The translations under genes were made by a program, and so were the position numbers. This document shows positions 54,187 through 63,165 of a stretch of 64,000 nucleotides of DNA, one piece after another (positions within the stretch are counted from its first letter, which is position 1; each line of letters begins with the position of its first letter). The notes below the pieces were generated by a model, which saw only the letters and a program-made list of their open reading frames with translations, was not told the origin of the DNA and did no database searches. This DNA is from Bacteroidota bacterium (GTDB taxonomy: Bacteria > Bacteroidota > Bacteroidia > Bacteroidales > JAADJA01): NCBI GenBank assembly GCA_020444515.1, contig JAHLKX010000004.1, forward strand, positions 490,491-554,490, given 5' to 3'.

Positions 54187-55521
54187 TTATTTTTTTGCAC
54201 GATTGCGCATGATCTGACCCATTTTATTTTTCCCAAGCCTGATATAATCCAGCAAGGGTCGATTGGCCGGACAGGTATAATGACACGAACCACATTCGAT
54301 GCAATCCATCACTTTTTCCTTTTCGGTTCGTTCCCAATCTTCAGCCATTACAACTTTTTCGAGCAGATAGGGTTCGAGGCCCATGGGACAAACATGGGTA
54401 CATTTTCCGCAACGGATGCAATGCAAAACCTCTTCGCGTCCGGCTTCTTCATCCGGCATGATAAGAATACCCGATGTTCCTTTCACAACCGGGACTTCCA
54501 GTGAATTGAGTGCTTTGCCCATCATAGGACCACCACCGATCACCTTTCCGGTATCTTCAGGCAATCCACCGGCCGCCTCAATCAATTCGGAAATGGGTGT
54601 TCCGATCCGAACCATAAAGTTACCCGGATCTTTTACAGATTTTCCGGTAATGGTCACCACCCGCTCAATCAGGGGTTTATTTTTCTGAATAGCTTGATAA
54701 ACAGCATAAGCCGTACCGGCATTGTTAACAACAGCACCAACTTCAATGGGCAATTTACCGGATGGGACTTCGCGGTTGATCAAAGCTTTGATCAATTGCT
54801 TTTCAGCCCCCTGCGGATATTTCACCTTTAACCCGTAAACTTCAATCCCTTCAAATTGACTGGCCAGTTCCGATAAATGTTTGATCGCATCAGGTTTATT
54901 GTTTTCAATACCGATCATGGCCTTGTTAACGCCCAATGCGATTTTCAAAATCTGTACCCCCACCAGCATCTCCTCTCCCTTTTCCAGCATCAACCGATGG
55001 TCAGATGTCAGATAGGGTTCACATTCCACGCCATTGATGATAAGTACTTCTGCTTTTTTTCCTTCCGGGACCATGAGTTTAACATGTGAAGGAAATGTAG
55101 CACCCCCCAGTCCGACAACGCCCATTTCATTGATCTTCTGTATGATTTCCTTCTGGCTCAGGCTGATCTCTTTGTTGATGGTTTCAGACCGGTCGATTCC
55201 TTCTGCCCATTCATCACCCTCTACGGCGATAACCACCGCAGGTCTTCTGAATCCACTTGTATCCACCACATTGTCGATCTTCTGCACCTTGCCGGAGACA
55301 GAGGAATGAATATTGGCAGAAATAAAAGCCTCACCTTTGGCGATCAATTGTCCAACCTTTACTTCATCGCCCCTATTGACCAGTACTTTGGCTGGAGCAC
55401 CGAGATGTTGAGAAAAGGGAATGGAGGCTATCTTGGGAATGGGCAAAACCGAGATGGATTTGTCTACCGTAAGTTTGTTTTCAGCCGGATGAACACCTCC
55501 GAGTTTGAATGTCTTTAACAT
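54187..55521 (-). CDS. rnfC: Rnf complex subunit C (NADH-binding)
   Basis: A 444-residue peripheral subunit that exchanges electrons with NAD(H). The N-terminal lipoyl-like domain (1-105) is followed by the NADH/FMN-binding fold with GLGGATFPSHVK at 138-149 and two [4Fe-4S] sites: C368, C371, C374, C378, and C407, C410, C413, C417. The basic tail KNKMGQIMRNRAKK is short compared with the alanine/lysine-rich extension of proteobacterial RnfC. 12 bases follow rnfB. Confidence 0.96.
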   Translation of the reverse strand: MLKTFKLGGVHPAENKLTVDKSISVLPIPKIASIPFSQHLGAPAKVLVNRGDEVKVGQLIAKGEAFISANIHSSVSGKVQKIDNVVDTSGFRRPAVVIAVEGDEWAEGIDRSETINKEISLSQKEIIQKINEMGVVGLGGATFPSHVKLMVPEGKKAEVLIINGVECEPYLTSDHRLMLEKGEEMLVGVQILKIALGVNKAMIGIENNKPDAIKHLSELASQFEGIEVYGLKVKYPQGAEKQLIKALINREVPSGKLPIEVGAVVNNAGTAYAVYQAIQKNKPLIERVVTITGKSVKDPGNFMVRIGTPISELIEAAGGLPEDTGKVIGGGPMMGKALNSLEVPVVKGTSGILIMPDEEAGREEVLHCIRCGKCTHVCPMGLEPYLLEKVVMAEDWERTEKEKVMDCIECGSCHYTCPANRPLLDYIRLGKNKMGQIMRNRAKK

Positions 55522-55533
55522 CCTTTTATGCTT

Positions 55534-56532
55534 TTAATTTGATGATTTACTTGAGTTCTCTTCTGAATTGCCGGGTTTTGTCTTTTCTTCGGAGTCATGT
55601 ACCTTTTCTTCTGCAACCAGTTTTTTATCTCCTTCCGGTTTCTCAATTTTTTTTACATCCTTCACCTCCGGCTGGTTGGGTTTCACCGCATCTTTGACCT
55701 TCGGGATTGGAAAATTCAATTCATGGATGGCACCGGTCGGGCATTCAGGTACGCATTTTCTACAAAGGCGGCATTTAATGGGATCGATATAGGCCAGGTT
55801 GTTCTCCATGGTAATGGCATCGAAGGGGCAAACTTTCACACATTTTCCACATCCAATGCAAGCCACATCACAATTCTTTTTGGCCGGACCACCCTTTTCC
55901 TTATTCACACAGCATACATAAATCCGGCGATCTTTTTTGCCTTTGGGACGGAGCTCAATGATATCTCTCGGACAGGCATCTACACAGGCACCACAGGCAA
56001 CACATTTATCATTCACGACCGGAAGACCGGATTCAGGATCCATATGGATGGCATCGAAATTACAGGACTTAACGCAATCACCCAGTCCCAGACAACCGTA
56101 GGCACATCCTCCTTCTCCTGAGAAGAGATTGTGGGCAAAAGCACAGGAACCGGCCCCTTCATAATTTACTTTCTTGGGTGAATTCGCATGAGATCCGTTA
56201 CAACGGACCACGGCAATCAGGGGATCTTGTTCTTCCACTTCAAGGCTTAATATTTTGGCAGCAATCGCCATGGTTTCATTACCCCCAACCGGGCAATTCA
56301 AACCATCCAGGTTTGCTTTCTCATCCCCCTGTTTCACAAGGGCCTCCGCAAAGGCTCGGCATCCAGCAAATCCACATCCACCGCAATTTGCCGCCGGAAG
56401 GGCTTGCTCTACTTCATCGATTCGGGGATCTTCAATTACCTTGAATTTTTGGGCCACAAAATACAGAATGACAGAAGCTGCAATTCCAATGGCTCCCAAC
56501 GAGGCTATCGAATATATTAATACATCATTCAC
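55534..56532 (-). CDS. rnfB: Rnf complex subunit B (ferredoxin-type)
   Basis: A 332-residue subunit that takes electrons from reduced ferredoxin. An N-terminal membrane helix (about 5-25) precedes the four-Cys domain (C50, C53, C58, C80). Four ferredoxin-type Cys groups follow (about 143-157, 177-187, 221-235, 254-264). After about residue 275 there is a highly charged, Lys/Glu-rich tail of about 55 residues without cysteines, apparently disordered. First gene of the operon, behind a perfect -7 box. Confidence 0.96.
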   Translation of the reverse strand: MNDVLIYSIASLGAIGIAASVILYFVAQKFKVIEDPRIDEVEQALPAANCGGCGFAGCRAFAEALVKQGDEKANLDGLNCPVGGNETMAIAAKILSLEVEEQDPLIAVVRCNGSHANSPKKVNYEGAGSCAFAHNLFSGEGGCAYGCLGLGDCVKSCNFDAIHMDPESGLPVVNDKCVACGACVDACPRDIIELRPKGKKDRRIYVCCVNKEKGGPAKKNCDVACIGCGKCVKVCPFDAITMENNLAYIDPIKCRLCRKCVPECPTGAIHELNFPIPKVKDAVKPNQPEVKDVKKIEKPEGDKKLVAEEKVHDSEEKTKPGNSEENSSKSSN

Positions 56533-56568
56533 GATACTAAAATTTTATTGTTATCTCAATAACGGAGG

Positions 56569-56576
56569 CAAATGTA
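56569..56576 (-). promoter_or_regulatory. Candidate -7 box of the Rnf operon
   Basis: On the minus strand TACATTTG is a perfect TAnnTTTG box 36 bases upstream of rnfB. No TTG at standard spacing. It suggests that rnf transcription starts here and not at rseC. Confidence 0.5.
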
Positions 56577-56798
56577 TAAACATTTAATAAAGTTGGGTAT
56601 GTTTTGGTCTAAATTTTGGGCAAGTGTAAACAACTAATATGCAATGACTTACGACTTAGCAACTAAATGTATCGCGATCAACATATTACAAATATACTGA
56701 TTTATAAATATTTAGGCTATTAGTTTAAAAACATTCTAAATTTCAATGGGTTGGATGTGAGTGATTGCAATCAGGAATAACAAACGAAACAAAAAGAC
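56577..56798. other. Intergenic stretch between the Rnf promoter and the cargo terminator, nothing recognised
   Basis: AT-rich sequence without plausible open frames, tRNA or strong hairpins. The whole gap between genes is 56533-56848; its ends hold the rnf -7 box and the terminator of the gene at 56849. Confidence 0.5.
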
Positions 56799-56829
56799 AA
56801 AAAAAAGCGGCTGATTCATACAGCCGCTT
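56799..56829 (-). terminator. Intrinsic terminator of the cargo gene at 56849
   Basis: On the minus strand AAGCGGCTG pairs perfectly with CAGCCGCTT around a seven-base loop, followed by TTTTTT. It separates the cargo gene from rnfB. Confidence 0.88.
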
Positions 56830-56848
56830 AACTTTATTGATTGCTTGA

Positions 56849-59197
56849 TTATTTAAGCAGAATCTTTTCTTTCAGAATTTCATGACCGGTTTGGACTTCC
56901 AACAAGTAGGTGCCTTGCGGCCACGTCGACAAGTCAATAACCTGCTGAACCAGACCGGTAGCTGTAAATGAATCCGAATATACATCCGAACCTGTCAGAT
57001 TTTTAATTTTAATCAATACAGTTTGTGTCTCCTCGATCATAAATTCGATCCTAAAAATGCCCTGATTGGGATTGGGAATAACCTTTACTGTTTTTTCTTT
57101 CACCTTATTTTTATCAATTCCGGTCATTGTTCCGAAAGTAATGGTCACATTATCCGAATCCTCTGCATCGCACGGTTCAATTGAGAATGCATTCAAGGTC
57201 AGGGTTACCGATCCATTGGTTAAATCGCCACTTCCGGGTGTATAAAGGGCATTGAGCAGTGATGCATCACTGAATGTGCCATCACCATCTGTTTCCCACT
57301 CAACGGAAGAAAAGTTCGATGCAACTCCATCCAGCTGAATATCATCACCAGGAAGGGATACAAAATCGATACCGGCATCTGCTTCCGGTTCGAGTACAAA
57401 AGTAATCACCAGTTCATCCGAGTCTTCCCAACCAGGTTGATAACCATATACGGTTAAAGTTAAGGTAACACTACCATTTTCCAGATCACCATTCCCGCGA
57501 AGATATTTGGTATTGAGCAGAGCTGGATTCTGAAAAATACCATCACCGGAGGTTTCCCACAATACACTTGACTGTGAAGTAGCCGTGGCAGTAGCCTCAA
57601 ATAATTGGTCTTCACATAAAGTAACATCTTCTCCTGCATTGGCTGTAGGCTCTTGCACCGGACTCAGGTCAAACGAAGTAATGAAAGTTCCCCATCCACT
57701 TGATTTCATATATTCGGTGGTAAACCAAAATACTGAATCGTTTGTAGGATCCACGGACATACAGGCATAATCGCCCCATCGGTTAATTCCGGTTTGGGAG
57801 GATCCGCCGGTCTTGACTTCCACCTCTTCGATGTTCATTTCGCCCAAAGGAGCGTCGGGTGTGCGGCCGGTGTATCTTATGGAAGGATAAACGGTACTGC
57901 TGGAAACAGAGTAACCCAATCCGATATTGCCATTGGCCGACATGGCAATACTGCCCAACCACCGGTAATGTTCATCAGGAGCATAGGTTCCCTGTTGATA
58001 AAAATACCAGCCCGAGCCATCGTTCCGCAATTCATACCAACGAATCCCGGATTTTGTTCCTACACGCACCGGGTGATTGGCCAACATAACATCATAAGAA
58101 CCAAAGGTACGGAACGGAAGGCGGAAGTTGAGAACACTGCTAAAATCATCCAATTTTTGGCCGGTACCGGGTTGTGGTATACCATTGATATTGGAATTGA
58201 ATGCATCCGTATCAAGGATGTGCTCCAGCATGAAAGTAGAATTGGATGGATTGTTCCAGTCCGGCACCATTTCCCATATCTCCATGTTCTGATTACCGCC
58301 AAAATTGATACCTGCAAAATAGCAGGGGGTATTGGAAGGAGGTGCATCACCGTCAATGTCTGAAGGCAAATACCCAAAACGTGTTGCATATTCACCAAAG
58401 TAGATCATTTGTGCATCAGGGTCACCATTGAGCATTTTTTCCCTTTCAAAGGCTACGGCAGCCATGCCCTGGAAGTTTCCACTGAACATATGGAAGGTAG
58501 CATAATAACCATCATGCCATACACCCAATTTCGGATAATCCGGAAAATCATCAAATTCAAAAGCATAGCGGTACCATGAACCAAGTGGATCACCCGTTTC
58601 TGATACAGCGATCAATTCATAATATTTATTGTTGGACGTATACACGGCAAACTGACTTGCAACCCAGCGATCGGCCAATTCATCGTACAATACAATAGGA
58701 TCACCATCATTGCTTCCGGCCCATGGTCCGGGAAACCCATTCCACAGGGTACTGTTAGCCACCGGTCCGTATAACTTTGTCCCATTTTTATCATAAATGG
58801 CAAAAGATAAATTGATCATTTGAAAATAGTGATCGGGACCCACATCACCATCGGTATCCGGCGGATAAACCCCGTTTACATTTCCTGTTCCTTCTGCATT
58901 CACTACCGGACCCCTGGACTGATTGCCACCCATGTAATCCTGCACAGATTTTGGATCAGTCATCACATTATCATTGTTACCAAAATTCATGTTGACTGTC
59001 TCATTTTCAATGATACCATCTTTCCAGCTATTATCAATCTGACCCGGTGCAATAACCGGCATATCCCTCAATGGAGGGGTTTTATCAAAAAAAGCTGCTT
59101 TATCCACACGGGAAGGAGCATGCTGCAATTGGGCTGAAACATTGATCGTTACGAAAAAGACAAGAATAAAAACTGCTGATAAAAAGTTGTTGTTCAT
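56849..59197 (-). CDS. T9SS cargo protein with two Ig/PKD-like repeats
   Basis: A 782-residue secreted protein. The signal peptide (about 1-23) is followed by a ~500-residue region (PPDTDGDVGPDHYFQMINLS, PIVLYDELADRWVASQFAV) of the kind seen in many large Bacteroidota surface proteins, possibly a propeller, with no known activity. Two tandem ~85-residue Ig/PKD-like repeats follow (AGEDVTLCEDQ ... GNGDLENGSVTLTLTV and AGIDFVSLPGD ... GSGDLTNGSVTLTLNA). A type A sorting domain ends it (VIPNPNQGIFRIEF, WPQGTYLLEV). It has its own terminator and lies between rseC and rnfB. Confidence 0.85.
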   Translation of the reverse strand: MNNNFLSAVFILVFFVTINVSAQLQHAPSRVDKAAFFDKTPPLRDMPVIAPGQIDNSWKDGIIENETVNMNFGNNDNVMTDPKSVQDYMGGNQSRGPVVNAEGTGNVNGVYPPDTDGDVGPDHYFQMINLSFAIYDKNGTKLYGPVANSTLWNGFPGPWAGSNDGDPIVLYDELADRWVASQFAVYTSNNKYYELIAVSETGDPLGSWYRYAFEFDDFPDYPKLGVWHDGYYATFHMFSGNFQGMAAVAFEREKMLNGDPDAQMIYFGEYATRFGYLPSDIDGDAPPSNTPCYFAGINFGGNQNMEIWEMVPDWNNPSNSTFMLEHILDTDAFNSNINGIPQPGTGQKLDDFSSVLNFRLPFRTFGSYDVMLANHPVRVGTKSGIRWYELRNDGSGWYFYQQGTYAPDEHYRWLGSIAMSANGNIGLGYSVSSSTVYPSIRYTGRTPDAPLGEMNIEEVEVKTGGSSQTGINRWGDYACMSVDPTNDSVFWFTTEYMKSSGWGTFITSFDLSPVQEPTANAGEDVTLCEDQLFEATATATSQSSVLWETSGDGIFQNPALLNTKYLRGNGDLENGSVTLTLTVYGYQPGWEDSDELVITFVLEPEADAGIDFVSLPGDDIQLDGVASNFSSVEWETDGDGTFSDASLLNALYTPGSGDLTNGSVTLTLNAFSIEPCDAEDSDNVTITFGTMTGIDKNKVKEKTVKVIPNPNQGIFRIEFMIEETQTVLIKIKNLTGSDVYSDSFTATGLVQQVIDLSTWPQGTYLLEVQTGHEILKEKILLK

Positions 59198-59320
59198 TTT
59201 TTTTATTTAACTGTTATTTACTTTAAACTAACTGCCTCTGTTGGAAAAGTTGATCGAAAAAAATCTTATCTATTTACAATTAATTCGATAAATTGTTCAG
59301 GAACATCTATTTAAATTGGA

Positions 59321-59767
59321 TCAAAATGGATCAATTCTGAAAGTAAACGTTCGTTTCAACCGGTCGCGCATCGTATATAAAAAGAGGTAGTATGGAATGA
59401 GAATAGCCAGTGCGAGCAATCCGGAAAGACCTTCCCGACCCGTTATGGCCAAAGCAATGATGAGTGTTGCCAGCAAAATCAGAAATGGAAGGATATACCC
59501 CAGGAAAACCGCATGGGTACCCAATGATTTTTGCATTGAGACTTTAACATTCTGTCCGACTTCATAGTGTATGCCCGCTTCCTTGGGGACCTCAACAATT
59601 TCCTCACTCAATTCCGAAACATTGCATACACCTTTAGCGTGGCATGCAGCACAAGCCGATTGTGATACAATAGAAACATATATCTGTTGATCGTCAATTT
59701 TCTGAATTAAGCCGCTGTGGCTGATGTCATCCAACGAACAATCCCGCTGTGTTTCCAGTTTTTTCAT
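59321..59767 (-). CDS. rseC: RseC/SoxR-reducing-system family protein
   Basis: A 148-residue membrane protein. The N-terminal domain carries SACAACHAKGVC (C39, C42, C48), a probable metal or cluster site, and IVEVPKEAGIHYEVGQNV; two membrane helices follow (about 86-108 and 112-130). In Bacteroidota this gene usually lies directly before rnfB and is thought to serve the Rnf complex. Here 2.8 kb with a cargo gene and a terminator separate them. Confidence 0.9.
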   Translation of the reverse strand: MKKLETQRDCSLDDISHSGLIQKIDDQQIYVSIVSQSACAACHAKGVCNVSELSEEIVEVPKEAGIHYEVGQNVKVSMQKSLGTHAVFLGYILPFLILLATLIIALAITGREGLSGLLALAILIPYYLFLYTMRDRLKRTFTFRIDPF

Positions 59768-59845
59768 TTGATTTTTTCAACAATTATTGCATTTACTCTT
59801 AACTGACAATCTCAATCTGCCATCGAATGTATGAAACCAAAATAA

Positions 59846-60550
59846 TTAAGGGGTTGATATAGAAACGGGCAAAATTTTTCCGTTAAAAAAATGATGCCCG
59901 GTTTGGGCAAACCCGACCATAAACTCAGCCATCTCCCTGGAAGATAATGGGGCTTTATAGTCAGGGAAGGCTTCAGACAGCATTTCGGTTTGAACCGCCC
60001 CCAGTGCCAGACAATTGACATAGATCTGTTCCGATTTAAATTCTTCAGCCAGACACTCCGACAAAATCGCCAGGGCACCTTTGCTGGCACTGTAGAGGGA
60101 AAGACCAGGGAATTTAACACTCCCCTGATAACCGCCCATGGAACCAATGTTGACAATATGTGACCCGGCTTTAAAATAAGGTCTAAGAGACTGGACCAAA
60201 AGCATGACACCTTTGACATTGACATTGAAAACGTTGTCAAAATCCACTGCAGTCAGCTGATCAAAAGGTTTGTTAACAATAGCCCCGGCATTATTGATCA
60301 GGATATCTACCCCGGCTTTTTGGTTCTTGAAATATTCTGATATTTGAATCCCGGCTTTGTCCGAAGCAAGATCAATGGCCAGGGGAATAACATTCGCACC
60401 CGGATTGGCCAACATACATTCCTCCTTCAATCTCTCCAATCGTTCCTGATTTCTTGAAATTGCAACAACCCGGTTGGATTCATCTTTTGCAAATTGTTTC
60501 ACCAGTTCGAAGCCGATGCCTCTGCTGGCACCCGTCACAACTATATTCAT
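59846..60550 (-). CDS. Short-chain dehydrogenase/reductase
   Basis: A 234-residue NAD(P)-dependent oxidoreductase. TGASRGIG at 6-13 binds the cofactor, NNAG at 86-89 supports the fold, and the catalytic residues S137, Y153 and K157 (YSASK) are in place. Classical SDR length; substrate unknown. It is divergent from the DUF4783 gene; a perfect -7 box lies upstream. Confidence 0.93.
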   Translation of the reverse strand: MNIVVTGASRGIGFELVKQFAKDESNRVVAISRNQERLERLKEECMLANPGANVIPLAIDLASDKAGIQISEYFKNQKAGVDILINNAGAIVNKPFDQLTAVDFDNVFNVNVKGVMLLVQSLRPYFKAGSHIVNIGSMGGYQGSVKFPGLSLYSASKGALAILSECLAEEFKSEQIYVNCLALGAVQTEMLSEAFPDYKAPLSSREMAEFMVGFAQTGHHFFNGKILPVSISTP

Positions 60551-60598
60551 ATTTCCCTCATTTTGTATAACATAACATGGTGGTAATTAAATTGTTGT

Positions 60599-60606
60599 CA
60601 AAAGTA
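60599..60606 (-). promoter_or_regulatory. Candidate -7 box for the SDR gene
   Basis: On the minus strand TACTTTTG matches TAnnTTTG, 48 bases upstream of the start. No -33 TTG at standard spacing. Confidence 0.45.
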
Positions 60607-60641
60607 ACCACATTTGTTCATTCCGTTTACATACAATTGTT

Positions 60642-60649
60642 TAATTTTG
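60642..60649 (+). promoter_or_regulatory. Candidate -7 box for the DUF4783-nadC operon
   Basis: TAATTTTG matches TAnnTTTG, 73 bases upstream of the ATG at 60723. A TTTG occurs 25 bases further upstream, longer than usual. Confidence 0.4.
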
Positions 60650-60722
60650 TGAAGATCATATATTGATTGCCTTCAATTTGGATTGATATTTGTGTTCTAT
60701 GCATTTTAAATCACTGACATCT

Positions 60723-61121
60723 ATGAAATTCAGGACCCTCATTACCGGCGCATTGATTTTATTGTTTAACATCGGAATTAGCCAGAATTCGGACCAGATC
60801 ATGTCCGACATCAAAACATCCATTAAAAATATGAATGCTTCCAAACTGGCTACCTATTTTCATGATCGGATTGATCTTGAAGTGGGCGAGGTGGACGGCA
60901 ATTATAGCAAGCGTCAGGCAGAAGTGATCATGCAGGATTTCTTCAAAAAAGCACCGGTCAAATCATTCACCATTAATCACAATGGATCCTCCAATGATGG
61001 AAGCAAATACATGATCGGTACCTACATCTCCAATAGCGGAAAAGAATACCGTGTATACTTGCTGATGAAAAAAAGTGATGAAAAATTGCGCATCAGCCAA
61101 TTGCAATTTGAAGAAGATTAA
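60723..61121 (+). CDS. DUF4783 family secreted protein
   Basis: Read from the ATG at 60723 (MKFRTLITGALILLFNIGIS), because the earlier ATG at 60690 adds 11 residues before the signal peptide. The mature 110 residues form a small NTF2-like fold (YFHDRIDLEVGEVDGNYSK, AEVIMQDFFKKAPVKSF) as in DUF4783, a family common in Bacteroidota with unknown role and often found next to nadC. Three bases separate it from nadC. Confidence 0.87.
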   Translation: MKFRTLITGALILLFNIGISQNSDQIMSDIKTSIKNMNASKLATYFHDRIDLEVGEVDGNYSKRQAEVIMQDFFKKAPVKSFTINHNGSSNDGSKYMIGTYISNSGKEYRVYLLMKKSDEKLRISQLQFEED

Positions 61122-61124
61122 TCA

Positions 61125-61958
61125 ATGAAGATTGATGATATCATAGAACAGGCTCTTATGGAAGACCTGGGTGATGGAGATCATACTTCACGGGCAACCA
61201 TACCAGCTAACAAAAATGGCAAAGCACGCCTTGTGATCAAACAGGATGGTATACTGGCCGGCACCTCCATTGCTAAAAAAGTATTTCTGAAAGTGGATCC
61301 CGGATTGACATTCGATCTTAAAATAGAAGATGGAAAGGAGGTAAAAAAAGGAGACCATGTTTTTACCATCGAAGGCCCCTCCAGATCGATTTTATCGGGT
61401 GAACGTCTGGCATTGAATTTTATGCAGCGAATGAGTGGCATCGCCACCAACACACGCTACCTTATGGACAAGATCAAAGGAACAAAGGCTATCCTGTTGG
61501 ATACCCGAAAAACCACCCCGTTAATGCGGGAACTTGAAAAATATGCCGTGAGGATGGGTGGCGGGCAAAATCACCGGATGGGATTGTACGATATGATCAT
61601 GATCAAGGACAATCATGTCGATTTTGCCGGTGGAATTGAAAATGCCATCGTAGCTGTACATCAATACCTTGAGAAAAACCATAAAACATTACCCATTGAA
61701 ATTGAGGTGCGGAATTTTAATGAACTTGAAAAAGTGCTTGATTTTGGCAGGGTCGACCGCATCATGCTCGATAACTTCACCCCTGAAAACCTGAAAAAGG
61801 CCGTCGACATGATTGGCGGCCGTTTTGAAACAGAAGCCTCCGGGGGAATTACCGAAGCATCCATTCGTGAATTTGCCGAAACAGGAGTTGACTTCATCTC
61901 AGTAGGCGCACTGACCCATCAGATAAGGAGTCTGGATATGAGTTTGCAAGCCATTTAA
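61125..61958 (+). CDS. nadC: Nicotinate-nucleotide pyrophosphorylase (quinolinate phosphoribosyltransferase)
   Basis: A 277-residue enzyme that turns quinolinate and PRPP into nicotinate mononucleotide in NAD synthesis. EDLGDGDHTSRATIP, SGERLALNFMQRMSGIAT, LDTRKTTPLMRELEKYAV, HRMGLYDMIMIKDNHV and EASGGITEASIREFAETGVD are conserved active-site segments. The second gene of the run; 24 bases precede the YihY gene. Confidence 0.97.
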   Translation: MKIDDIIEQALMEDLGDGDHTSRATIPANKNGKARLVIKQDGILAGTSIAKKVFLKVDPGLTFDLKIEDGKEVKKGDHVFTIEGPSRSILSGERLALNFMQRMSGIATNTRYLMDKIKGTKAILLDTRKTTPLMRELEKYAVRMGGGQNHRMGLYDMIMIKDNHVDFAGGIENAIVAVHQYLEKNHKTLPIEIEVRNFNELEKVLDFGRVDRIMLDNFTPENLKKAVDMIGGRFETEASGGITEASIREFAETGVDFISVGALTHQIRSLDMSLQAI

Positions 61959-61982
61959 TCAATCGAATGAAAGCATGAATCG

Positions 61983-62912
61983 ATGAGCCGGTATTTATTA
62001 AAATACAAAGTCATCAGGGACCTGATCCGTTTTTCCAAAAGAATTGTTCTTCCGGGATTTGATGGGATTCCTTTGTTTGATGTAGCAAAATTTTTTATAG
62101 AAGGCATTTTCAAAGGTTCCCTGACGAGCCGCGCTTCTTCCATTTCATTCAGTTTTTTTCTGGCTATTTTCCCCATGATCATTGTATTTTTCACTTTGAT
62201 TCCTTTCGTTCCGATTGCCAATTTCCAGAACCTGCTTCTGAATTTTATTGAAAATGTAACACCTGACCAAACCGAGTCAGTAATCCGTCAAACCGTTGTC
62301 GATATCATCAACCGTCCCCGTGGAGGATTGCTATCCCTCACCTTTTTCCTGGCTTTGTTTTTTGCTACCAACGGATTTGACAGTGTCATAGAGGCATTCA
62401 ATAATACCTGGCACACCATGGAGACCCGGAGCTGGATCAAGCAAAAACTGATTTCTGCCCTGCTGTTTTTTATCATCAGCATCATCGTTATCATCAGTAT
62501 TGGCCTTATTACCGGAGGTTCAATTATGCTTAATTTTTTACTTGAAAAAGGAATCCTTGGAAGCCGGCTTTCCTATTATTTATTGTTATTTGCCAAATGG
62601 ATCATCTTAACAGCCATGTTCTTCTTTACCATTTCCTTCATCTATTACCTGGCGCCTGCAAGGGAAAGCAAGTTCCGTTTTATTTCGGCAGGCTCCTCCC
62701 TGGCTACCTTTCTGGCACTGGCTGCTTCCATTGGTTTCAACTTTTATGTCTCTAATTTCAGTAGTTACAATGCACTGTATGGGTCCATCGGAACCTTGCT
62801 GATCATTTTGGTTTGGATATATTTTAATTCCATCATTTTACTTGTCGGATTTGAATTGAATGCAAGCATTCAACAAGCCGGAAAAAATAATTCAATCCAT
62901 TATCCGGATTAA
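61983..62912 (+). CDS. YihY/BrkB family membrane protein
   Basis: A 309-residue inner-membrane protein with about six helices. RASSISFSFFLAIFPMIIVF and the later SFSSYNALYGSIGTLLIILV are the family signatures. The family was once called ribonuclease BN in error; the true role is unknown. Probably cotranscribed with nadC. Confidence 0.9.
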   Translation: MSRYLLKYKVIRDLIRFSKRIVLPGFDGIPLFDVAKFFIEGIFKGSLTSRASSISFSFFLAIFPMIIVFFTLIPFVPIANFQNLLLNFIENVTPDQTESVIRQTVVDIINRPRGGLLSLTFFLALFFATNGFDSVIEAFNNTWHTMETRSWIKQKLISALLFFIISIIVIISIGLITGGSIMLNFLLEKGILGSRLSYYLLLFAKWIILTAMFFFTISFIYYLAPARESKFRFISAGSSLATFLALAASIGFNFYVSNFSSYNALYGSIGTLLIILVWIYFNSIILLVGFELNASIQQAGKNNSIHYPD

Positions 62913-63010
62913 TCAACCTTTTTTTGGACAACCGTTTGAATAAATGAATTGTCTTACAGGCGATATAGATATTAAATTGATTTTCAATGGAACAAGTACT
63001 AGAAAATGAT

Positions 63011-63018
63011 TATATTTG
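63011..63018 (+). promoter_or_regulatory. -7 box ahead of the structured leader
   Basis: TATATTTG is a perfect TAnnTTTG box. The transcript would start near 63024, a few bases before the folded segment at 63031. A -33 TTG at 19-20 bases is not evident. Confidence 0.5.
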
Positions 63019-63030
63019 TTGAATCAAGTA

Positions 63031-63099
63031 ACCCCTGGCTCAGGGGCTGAAAGGTCGTTGGAAGAAGAGGGGTCAAACATGCCAACCACCTGCTCTGAG
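63031..63099 (+). ncRNA. Predicted pseudoknotted leader RNA, class unknown
   Basis: Three helices can form together: CTCAGGG (63039-63045) with CTCTGAG (63093-63099), one G-U pair; GGTCGTTGG (63053-63061) with CCAACCACC (63082-63090), one C-C mismatch; and ACCCCT (63031-63036) with AGGGGT (63068-63073) in the loop of the second helix, making a pseudoknot. A competing hairpin CCCCTG/CAGGGG (63032-63037 and 63041-63046) would break it. The layout is riboswitch-like. I do not recognise a known class. Confidence 0.5.
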
Positions 63100-63165
63100 T
63101 GAAAAATCATTATCTAAGCGGTTTTTATACATTCAAAAATATATCAGGCATCAAACAATACCATC

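Noticed and set aside
51304..56532. Na+-translocating NADH:quinone reductase (Nqr) instead of Rnf
   Set aside because: RnfB with multiple ferredoxin clusters and RnfC with two four-Cys groups are present, and there is no NqrF or NqrA-type subunit.
57794..58363. 189-codon plus-strand frame
   Set aside because: Antisense to the T9SS cargo gene at 56849-59197; no start context or recognised motif.
61983..62912. Ribonuclease BN
   Set aside because: An old misannotation for YihY/BrkB membrane proteins; no nuclease residues and about six membrane helices.
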